From Paracoccaceae bacterium (GTDB lineage Bacteria > Pseudomonadota > Alphaproteobacteria > Rhodobacterales > Rhodobacteraceae): a stretch of 17,808 bases of DNA. The notes beneath the pieces were generated by a model, which saw only the letters and a list, made by a program, of their open reading frames with translations, was not told where the DNA came from and ran no database searches. The stretch covers positions 1-17,808 of the forward strand of contig JALSHL010000165.1 in the NCBI GenBank assembly GCA_026982255.1, read 5' to 3'. Positions 12,522 to 17,808 of this stretch are shown piece by piece. Both the position numbers and the translations under genes were made by a program. The first letter of the stretch is position 1; each line of letters starts with the position of its first letter.

Positions 12522-13730
12522 CTAACCGCCATCCGGTTGCCGGAGTGCCCGCCAGACCCCGACCGTGGCATAACCGTCCGCCCGCATCCCGTTGGCGCGC
12601 TGCCACGCCTGCACGGCTTCGACGGTTTTCGGCCCGATACGCCCGTCGGCACCGCCGGTATCCAGCCCCTGCGCCATCAGCGCCCGCTGGATGTCCAGCA
12701 CTTGCGCGCGTGTCAACGGCGTGTCCCCGCGTGGCCAACCGGCGCTGAAGCCGCCCGCACCACCGATCCTGTCCGCCAGATGTCCGACGGCAATCGAATA
12801 GGACACCGACATATTGTATTGCCGGATCACCTGAAAGTTCGGGAAAACCGCGAATACCGGCCCGCGCGCGCCCGCCGGTGCCAGCAAGGCCACCGCATCG
12901 TGGTCCGGCAACGCGCCCCCGTCCGCCAGCCGCACCCCCTTGCGGGTCCAGAACCGCGTGTTGCGGGTGTCGTGCTCGCCGGTCAGCGCATAATCGAACC
13001 CCTCTGGCAGCACCACCTCCAGCCCCCACGGTTGCCCCTTTTGCCAGCCCAGCGCCCGCAGATAGTTCGCCGTCGAGGCCAGCGCATCCAGCGGATCATC
13101 CGACCAGAAATCCCGCCGCCCGTCACCGTTTCCGTCCACCGCATAGGCCATATAGGTCGTGGGCATGAATTGCGTATCGCCCATCGCCCCGCTCCAACCG
13201 CCCAGCATATGATCCGGTGTCACCACGCCCGAGGCCAATATCCGCAGCGCCGCAATCAGCTCCGCCTCGGCAAAGACCTGCCGCCGCCCATCATGCGCCG
13301 CATTGGCCAGCGCCTCGATGGTATAGGTGTTGCCGCGAAACCCTCCGAACGAGGTCTCCATGCCCCAGATCGCCAGCAGGATTTCCGGCTCCACGCCGTA
13401 TTTTCGCGAAATCCGTTGCAAATCCTTTTGCAGGGCCACCGCTTTCTGCCGACCGGTCGCCACACGCCGGTCCGACACCGCATCGTCGAGATAGGCCCAG
13501 ATCGGCCGCACGAATTCCGACTGGTTGGCATCCTGCGCCCGCGTGCCGGCATTGTAGCGCACCGGGGCAAAGGCCGCATCGAACACCGTCGCCGGTATCC
13601 CCGCCGCCAGCGCCTTCACACGAAACCCGTCCTGCCACGCATCCAGCGTCACCGCCCGTTGCACGGGCCGCTCCATCTGCGCCAGAACCGGCGTCGCAAA
13701 CAGGCAAATCAGAAGGGCAAGACGTTTCAT
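12522..13730 (-). CDS. Lytic murein transglycosylase, MltB type, with C-terminal peptidoglycan-binding domain
   Basis: 402 residues. A signal peptide is visible (MKRLALLICLFATPVLA-Q, cleavage after residue 17), with no lipobox cysteine, so the protein should be free in the periplasm. The catalytic domain has the MltB-family glutamate Glu125 in LAIWGMETSFGGFRGNTYTIEALA. Other family text includes GDTQFMPTTYMAYAVDGNGDGRRDFWSDDPLDALASTANYL and RQYNMSVSYSIAVGHLADRI. A peptidoglycan_binding_1 domain closes the protein (about 335-398: TRAQVLDIQRALMAQGLDTGGADGRIGPKTVEAVQAWQRANG). It cleaves glycan strands to give 1,6-anhydromuropeptides. It lies 14 bases downstream of rnr in the same direction and is probably co-transcribed with it. 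Confidence 0.93.
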   Translation of the reverse strand: MKRLALLICLFATPVLAQMERPVQRAVTLDAWQDGFRVKALAAGIPATVFDAAFAPVRYNAGTRAQDANQSEFVRPIWAYLDDAVSDRRVATGRQKAVALQKDLQRISRKYGVEPEILLAIWGMETSFGGFRGNTYTIEALANAAHDGRRQVFAEAELIAALRILASGVVTPDHMLGGWSGAMGDTQFMPTTYMAYAVDGNGDGRRDFWSDDPLDALASTANYLRALGWQKGQPWGLEVVLPEGFDYALTGEHDTRNTRFWTRKGVRLADGGALPDHDAVALLAPAGARGPVFAVFPNFQVIRQYNMSVSYSIAVGHLADRIGGAGGFSAGWPRGDTPLTRAQVLDIQRALMAQGLDTGGADGRIGPKTVEAVQAWQRANGMRADGYATVGVWRALRQPDGG

Positions 13731-13744
13731 GCCGCTACTATAGC

Positions 13745-15997
13745 CTAGCTTTTCCGCTTTGCCTTCTTCGCGTCCTTGCGTCGGCGGTTTTTGGCACGGT
13801 TCACCTTGCGCGACGGTCCGCGACGCCGCCCGCCGGAGCCGCCGGACTTCGGCAGGGCCTTGCCCTCCAGCTCCAGCAGTTCGAACATCAGCCCGCCGGT
13901 GATCGGCGCGGCCTCGGCCAGACGGACCTTTGCCTTCATGCCCAGCCCGATAACGCGGCGGGATTTTTCGCCCGTCAGGGTGTTGGAATCCGCGTCAAAC
14001 AGGAAATACTCGCGCCCCAGATGCGAAATCGGGATGATGCCGTCGGCCCCCGTCTCGTCCAGCTTCACGAACAGACCGAAACGGGCGATGCCGGAAACCG
14101 TGCCCTCGAACTCGCTGCCGACACGATCGGACAGATAGGCAGCCAGATAGCGATCCGTGGTATCGCGCTCCGCCAGCATCGAGCGGCGCTCGGTCTGGCT
14201 GATATGTTCGGCGGTGGCGTCCAGATCGGCGACCTCCTCGGGCGTCTGCCCGTCGCTGCCCCAGCCATGCGCCTTGATCAGCGCGCGATGCACCACAAGA
14301 TCGGCGTAGCGGCGGATAGGCGAGGTAAAATGCGCGTAGCGTTTCAGGTGCAGCCCGAAATGCCCGAAGTTCTGCGCCGAATAATACGCCTGCGTCATGG
14401 AGCGCAGCACGGCAATCGAGACGATCTCGGAATTCTCGGTCCCTGCCACCGCGTCCAGCAGTTTGTTCAACTGCGCGGTTTTCAGCACCTGTCCCTTCGG
14501 CAAGGTCAGCCCGACACTCTCCACCACCTCGCGCAGGGTTTCGAGCTTTTCGGGGTTCGGTTCCTCGTGCACACGATAGAGCAGCGGCGTGCGTTTCGCC
14601 TCCAGCGTTTCGGCGGCGCAGACGTTGGCCAGCACCATGAACTCCTCGACCAGCTTGTGCGCATCGAAGCGGTCGCGAAACGCCACCGAGACCACCTTGC
14701 CTTCGTCCGACAGGATGATCCGCCGTTCCGGCAGGTCCAGATGCAGCGGCTGGCGGCGTTTCGTTTCCTTGCGCACGGCGCGGAAGGCCGCCCAGAGCGG
14801 CTTGATCCCGTCCTCCAGCAACGTCGCCGCCTGTGCATCCGGCTTGCCGTCCGCCGCCGCCTGCGCCTGTTCATAGGACAGCGAGGCCGGCGAGCGCATC
14901 AACCCGCGCACAAAGCGGTGCGAAATCTTGCGCCCTGCGGCGTTGATCTTCATCTCCACCGCGATGCAGGCCCGATCCTCGCCCTCGTGCAGCGAACACA
15001 GATCGCCCGACAGCGCATCGGGCAGCATCGGCACCACACGGTCGGGGAAATAGCTGGAGTTGCCGCGTTTACGCGCCTCCCTGTCCAGCGCCGAACCGGC
15101 GCGCACATAATGCGCCACATCGGCAATGGCGACCCAGACCACATGCCCGCCCTCGTTTTTCGGGTCCGTGTCCGGCAGCGCGCAAATCGCGTCGTCATGA
15201 TCGCGCGCATCCGACGGGTCGATGGTAAACAACGGCAGATGGCGCAGGTCCGTGCGTTTGCCAAGCGCCACGGGCTTGGCTGCGGCTGCCTCGGCCTCGA
15301 CCTTTTCGGGGAAAGCATCGGGGATGCCGTGTTCGTGGATAGCAATCAGGCTGACCGATTTCGGCGCCATCGGATCGCCGAGCCGCGCCGTCACCTTCGC
15401 CTTGGGCAGTCCGGCCCGCGCCTTGCCGACCTGCGTGCCTTCGACCAGTTCGCCATCACGCGCACCGTTACGGTCGCCAGGATCGACACGCCATTCCTTG
15501 CTGGCCTTCTTGTCCACCGGCACAATCCGCCCGCCGAAATCGGCCTGCCGGAAAATTCCCAGAACCTTCAGCGCTCCGGTGCCAATCTTGCGGATCAGGC
15601 GCCCCTCGTAGGGCACATGCTCGTCATCCACCTTCGTGATACGGAACAGCCCGCGGTCGCCGATCCCCAGCGCCGGATCTTCCTTCTTCGGCACCAGCAA
15701 CACCGTCGGCGCGTGAACCTCGCCCTTCCAGTTGGCCGGTTCGCCGAACACGTCCCCGTCGCTGTCGATCGCCGTTACCTGCAACAGCTCGACGTTTTGC
15801 AGGGTGTCCGCTTCGCGATAGGTATTGCGGTTTTTGGCCAGATGCCCCTCGTCGCGCAATTCCCGCAGGATACGTTTCAACTCGACCCGCCCCTGCCCCT
15901 TGATGTTGAAGGCCTTGGCGATGTCGCGTTTCGACGTGGTGCGCGGATTGTCCCGCACCCATTCGAGGATCTGTTCTTTGCTTGGAAAATGTTTCAT
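13745..15997 (-). CDS. rnr: Ribonuclease R
   Basis: 3'-to-5' exoribonuclease that can degrade structured RNA. 750 residues. The parts in order are an N-terminal winged-helix region (SKEQILEWVRDNPRTTSKRDIAKAFNI), cold-shock-like domains up to about 210, and the RNB catalytic domain. The last carries FTIDPSDARDHDDAI (Asp260, Asp266, Asp268, Asp269) and later YAHFTSPIRRYADLVVHRAL. An S1 domain (about 637-715: VGSEFEGTVSGIARFGLFVKLDETGADGIIPISHL) and a Lys/Arg-rich tail (about 718-750) follow. The catalytic aspartates and Lys/Arg-rich tail distinguish an active RNase R. The ATG at 15997 lacks a strong binding site and is inside a perfect 11-bp inverted repeat (15995-16029), listed separately. Confidence 0.96.
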   Translation of the reverse strand: MKHFPSKEQILEWVRDNPRTTSKRDIAKAFNIKGQGRVELKRILRELRDEGHLAKNRNTYREADTLQNVELLQVTAIDSDGDVFGEPANWKGEVHAPTVLLVPKKEDPALGIGDRGLFRITKVDDEHVPYEGRLIRKIGTGALKVLGIFRQADFGGRIVPVDKKASKEWRVDPGDRNGARDGELVEGTQVGKARAGLPKAKVTARLGDPMAPKSVSLIAIHEHGIPDAFPEKVEAEAAAAKPVALGKRTDLRHLPLFTIDPSDARDHDDAICALPDTDPKNEGGHVVWVAIADVAHYVRAGSALDREARKRGNSSYFPDRVVPMLPDALSGDLCSLHEGEDRACIAVEMKINAAGRKISHRFVRGLMRSPASLSYEQAQAAADGKPDAQAATLLEDGIKPLWAAFRAVRKETKRRQPLHLDLPERRIILSDEGKVVSVAFRDRFDAHKLVEEFMVLANVCAAETLEAKRTPLLYRVHEEPNPEKLETLREVVESVGLTLPKGQVLKTAQLNKLLDAVAGTENSEIVSIAVLRSMTQAYYSAQNFGHFGLHLKRYAHFTSPIRRYADLVVHRALIKAHGWGSDGQTPEEVADLDATAEHISQTERRSMLAERDTTDRYLAAYLSDRVGSEFEGTVSGIARFGLFVKLDETGADGIIPISHLGREYFLFDADSNTLTGEKSRRVIGLGMKAKVRLAEAAPITGGLMFELLELEGKALPKSGGSGGRRRGPSRKVNRAKNRRRKDAKKAKRKS

Positions 15998-16029
15998 GGA
16001 GCGCTCTTACCGTGCAAAAGCGCTCCATG
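15995..16029 (-). promoter_or_regulatory. Perfect 11-bp inverted repeat containing the rnr start codon
   Basis: CATGGAGCGCT (15995-16005) is exactly inverted as AGCGCTCCATG (16019-16029), with a 13-base loop. In the rnr transcript the 3' arm ends in the ATG start codon itself, so folding would bury the initiation site. The loop holds GGTAAG, the only weakly Shine-Dalgarno-like text. The 5' arm contains another ATG (16028) in a different frame. It is the longest perfect short-loop inverted repeat I found at a gene start in this window. Confidence 0.5.
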
Positions 16030-16065
16030 GCAAATTGAAAGCGTTCGGGGGTGCGGGGCTACGCC

Positions 16066-16665
16066 CTAGAAGCGCGCCCCGATACGCAAGCTGACCTCGT
16101 CCAGAGACGACTCGAACCGTGCCGACGGAACATAATTGAAATTCTCCGATGCCAGTTCGCGGTGCAGATACTCGACACCGACGAAAAGCGTGTCCGTCAA
16201 GGCATAGTCCACTCCGACACCATAGTTCCAGCCGGAAGTGGAAATAACGTCACTTGTGTTTTCTGTCCACGTCGAACCGGACCATCCGCCCGCGGCATAG
16301 ACCAGAGCATCGCCGATCGCATATCCGACCCGTGCCTTCGCATCGGTCATAGCGGAATGCCGGTTGGGAAAAGCGGCCGGAATTTCAACCGGATAAACGT
16401 AGCTGGTACCCTGTGTGACCTCGATACCGTAAACCATTCCGCCATTTTGCAGATTGTAGCCAAGAAATACGCCACTGTTGGGTCCGCCCATCTTGGTCGG
16501 GAAACCGGGGCGACGCGGAACATCGTTATCGAAATAATCCTGCATTCCGGTAACCTCTCCGCTGGTGATACCGCCGTAAAACCCGGACCAGTCAGAGCCG
16601 GACTGCGCAACCGCAGGCATTGCCGTGAACGCATACACAGCAGTCAAAACAGACAAAACTTTCAT
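16066..16665 (-). CDS. Outer-membrane beta-barrel protein, Opa/OmpA-like
   Basis: 199 residues. A signal peptide is clear (MKVLSVLTAVYAFTAMPAVA-QS). The mature part starts SDWSGFYGGI, the typical first strand of alphaproteobacterial small beta-barrel proteins. It continues with alternating aromatic/glycine strands: SGVFLGYNLQNGGMVYGIEV, AKARVGYAIGDALVYAAGGW, WNYGVGVDYALTDTLFVGVEYLHREL and finally SLDEVSLRIGARF. The terminal Phe is the outer-membrane barrel signature. An eight-stranded barrel is likely; the ligand is unknown. The open frame starts at 16725, but the ATG at 16665 has GGGAGG eight bases upstream and begins the signal peptide. It is upstream of rnr by 68 bases in the same direction. 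An A/T-rich leader hairpin lies just before its binding site. Confidence 0.85.
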   Translation of the reverse strand: MKVLSVLTAVYAFTAMPAVAQSGSDWSGFYGGITSGEVTGMQDYFDNDVPRRPGFPTKMGGPNSGVFLGYNLQNGGMVYGIEVTQGTSYVYPVEIPAAFPNRHSAMTDAKARVGYAIGDALVYAAGGWSGSTWTENTSDVISTSGWNYGVGVDYALTDTLFVGVEYLHRELASENFNYVPSARFESSLDEVSLRIGARF

Positions 16666-16680
16666 ATACAAACCTCCCAC

Positions 16681-16700
16681 TTTTTCGTTTAGGCGAAAAA
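16681..16700 (-). promoter_or_regulatory. Leader hairpin of the beta-barrel gene
   Basis: TTTTTCG (16681-16687) and CGAAAAA (16694-16700) form a perfect 7-bp stem with a six-base loop, immediately upstream of the GGGAGG ribosome-binding site. Hairpins in outer-membrane-protein leaders can stabilise the mRNA. A TTGACA box lies upstream on the same strand (16725-16720), but no convincing -10 box follows it, so I do not call a promoter. Confidence 0.3.
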
Positions 16701-16890
16701 ACACTTTTCCGGAATTGTCTGTCAATATTGGACCAAATTATTGCAAAAAGTGAAAATCATCCTGTGACAGAAAAAACACAGCGGCAGGGATTTTCGAAGG
16801 AAATACTCTACGCAAACCCTGTAACCGCATCGTGATTGCTCCGTGACCACATTGGTGCAATGGTGCGCAAATCATTTCACGAGAGACCGG

Positions 16891-17150
16891 ATGGATATCT
16901 ATACCCTGATCATTCTGCCCGTCGGCCTCGGCCTGCTCGGCTTTGTCGAGCCTTGCACCATCGGCGGGCATCTGGTGTTCCTGAACACGCAAGAGGGGCG
17001 CTCACGGCGCGGCAAGATCGAGGCGGTGCCGGTCTTCCTGACCGCCCGCACGCTGGTCATGGGGCTGTTCGGGGCGGTGATTGCTCGCTCGGCCTGTGGT
17101 CGATATGGTTCGGGCTGTATGTTGACCCCGAGGGCTGGCCGAAGCTTTGA
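16891..17150 (+). pseudogene. Broken CcdA/DsbD-like membrane protein gene
   Basis: From ATG 16891 the frame reads MDIYTLIILPVGLGLLGFVEPCTIGGHLVFLNT ... VPVFLTARTLVMGLFGAVIA. This resembles the first one and a half to two membrane segments of CcdA/DsbD-type proteins, with the Cys in VEPCT where these proteins have a redox-active Cys-Pro pair. At about 17083-17091 protein-like text jumps frame to LGLWSIWFGLYVDPEGWPKL and stops at TGA 17148-17150. A single extra base in that interval would join the two into about 86 residues, still far short of the roughly 200-250 residues of the family. An internal deletion plus frameshift is therefore likely; the junction has the short repeat CTCG-CTCG. Without a frameshift the ATG frame continues to 17361, antisense to topA. 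Family assignment is by resemblance only. The stop directly abuts the convergent topA stop. Confidence 0.5.
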
Positions 17151-17808
17151 CTATTCCTGCGCCGGTTTCTTTTTCGCCGCAGGCTTTTTCTTGGCGGGAG
17201 CCTTTTTCTTCGCTGCCGGTTTTTTCTTCGCGGCCGGTTTCTTGCGCTTGCCCTTGGTGGCCGCCTTGGCATTCACCAGCTCGATCGCGTCTTCCAGCGT
17301 GATGTCGGCCGGCTCCGTGCCCTTGGGCAGGGTGGCGTTGATCTTTTCCCATTTCACATAGGGGCCGTAGCGCCCGTCCATGACGTTGAGCGCGCCGCCG
17401 TCCGGATGTTCGCCCAGCTCGCGCAGGGGTTTTGCCGCCGCGCCGCGACCGCCACGGGCGGCTTTCTGCGCAATCAGTTCCACGGCGCGGTTCATGCCGA
17501 TGGTCAGGACTTCCTCGGCGTCCTTGATATTGGCGTAGATCTTCGTCTGTTTCGTCTCGCCCTCTGCGGGCGGTTTGGTGTGGACGACGTAGGGGCCGAA
17601 ACGGCCGATGCTGGCCTCGACCCGGCCGCCCTCGGGGTGTTCGCCGATCAGGCGCGGCAGGGACAGCAGGTCCAGCGCCTTTTGCAGGTCCACCGTCTCC
17701 AGATCCATACCCTTGGGGATGGAGGAGCGCTTGGGCTTCGGGTTTTCTTCGGTTGCCTCGCCAAGCTGCACATAGGGACCGTAGCGGCCGGTGCGCAGGG
17801 TGATCGGT
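17151..17808 (-). CDS. topA: DNA topoisomerase I, C-terminal part
   Basis: The gene enters from the right edge; 218 C-terminal residues are present, ending at TAG 17153-17151. Type IA topoisomerase that relaxes negative supercoils; the catalytic tyrosine is outside the window. What is visible are the C-terminal repeats with the motif G-R-Y/F-G-P-Y-V: TGRYGPYVQLGE at the edge, IGRFGPYVVHTKPPAEGETKQTKIYANI, and MDGRYGPYVKWEKINATLPKGTEPADITLEDAIELV. These are diagnostic of alphaproteobacterial TopA. The protein ends in a Lys/Pro/Ala repeat tail of about 30 residues, which resembles histone H1 tails and probably aids DNA binding. The GTG at 17771 is internal. Confidence 0.93.
   Translation of the reverse strand, partial: PITLRTGRYGPYVQLGEATEENPKPKRSSIPKGMDLETVDLQKALDLLSLPRLIGEHPEGGRVEASIGRFGPYVVHTKPPAEGETKQTKIYANIKDAEEVLTIGMNRAVELIAQKAARGGRGAAAKPLRELGEHPDGGALNVMDGRYGPYVKWEKINATLPKGTEPADITLEDAIELVNAKAATKGKRKKPAAKKKPAAKKKAPAKKKPAAKKKPAQE
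17154..17243 (-). repeat. 18-base repeats encoding the Lys/Pro/Ala tail of TopA
   Basis: The last 30 codons of topA are a degenerate tandem array with a six-residue unit close to KKKPAA (one unit reads KKKAPA). The array has about five units. Such low-complexity coding repeats can change length by slippage. The opposite strand reads as a run of Phe/Ala/Gly codons, which matters for the neighbouring broken gene. Confidence 0.8.

Noticed and set aside
12524..12538. AACCG/CGGTT hairpin at the recO/transglycosylase junction as a terminator
   Set aside because: The stem is only 5 bp, lies within the 3' end of the transglycosylase gene, and has no T run on either side.
15624..16028. 134-residue frame starting at the upstream ATG in the rnr hairpin
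   Set aside because: It overlaps rnr in another frame and shows no protein-like text. Only the location of its ATG in the hairpin arm is of interest.
13217..16069. 950-residue plus-strand open frame opposite rnr
   Set aside because: It is entirely antisense to a clear RNase R, is rich in Arg, His, Gln and Leu without recognisable domains, and is the expected shadow of high-GC codon use on the other strand.
16738..16992. 84-residue minus-strand open frame between the barrel gene and the CcdA-like remnant
   Set aside because: No family resemblance, overlaps the better-supported plus-strand CcdA-like text, and no convincing binding site.
1..17808. tRNA, rRNA, CRISPR array, insertion sequence, prophage or defence system
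   Set aside because: I looked for spaced repeats, transposase-like proteins, terminal inverted repeats and nuclease/toxin sets and found none. The NYN protein stands alone next to housekeeping genes and is not a clear toxin-antitoxin pair.

Overview
The window is chromosomal DNA from an alphaproteobacterium, most likely of the Rhodobacterales/Rhodobacteraceae. The grounds are a high-GC composition, the block rpoZ-rsh-DUF2062-pdxJ-acpS-lepB-rnc-era-DUF1491-recO in one direction, and protein features I associate with that group (an RNase III starting MKLSA, DUF1285 and DUF1491 proteins). The assignment is from gene order and protein recognition only; no search was run.

Left edge (1-3784): the 3' end of a DUF1285 gene on the plus strand meets a minus-strand group read from right to left: NYN-domain protein, ispH, rnhA, a class I glutamine amidotransferase (peptidase C26 type) and a small Cys-based phosphatase. 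The last three are packed tightly. The phosphatase starts at a GTG inside the end of the amidotransferase and its 3' end overlaps the convergent DUF1285 gene by 20 bases.

Middle (3785-12517): a roughly 100-base divergent intergenic region separates the NYN gene from a long plus-strand run: folK (folate synthesis), rpoZ (RNA polymerase omega), rsh (bifunctional ppGpp synthetase/hydrolase), a DUF2062 membrane protein, pdxJ (vitamin B6), acpS (acyl carrier protein activation), lepB (signal peptidase I), rnc (RNase III), era (ribosome-assembly GTPase), DUF1491 and recO (recombinational repair). Several junctions are 4- to 8-base stop/start overlaps, two of them using GTG or TTG starts, which indicates translational coupling. 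rpoZ next to rsh places a subunit that contributes to the ppGpp-binding site beside the enzyme that makes and degrades ppGpp.

Right side (12518-17808): recO converges on a minus-strand group consisting of an outer-membrane beta-barrel protein, rnr (RNase R) and a secreted MltB-type lytic transglycosylase. Beyond it lies a plus-strand CcdA/DsbD-like gene that looks broken (frameshift and probable internal deletion). It abuts the 3' end of topA, which runs off the right edge. The topA product has a repetitive Lys/Pro/Ala tail.

Most of the window is conserved housekeeping DNA and I see no obvious new multi-gene system. The most unusual signals are small: inverted repeats covering the ribosome-binding site or start codon of ispH, rpoZ, rsh and rnr, a short leader ORF with a strong Shine-Dalgarno-like sequence that overlaps the rpoZ start, and the broken CcdA-like gene whose raw reading frame runs antisense into the topA tail.
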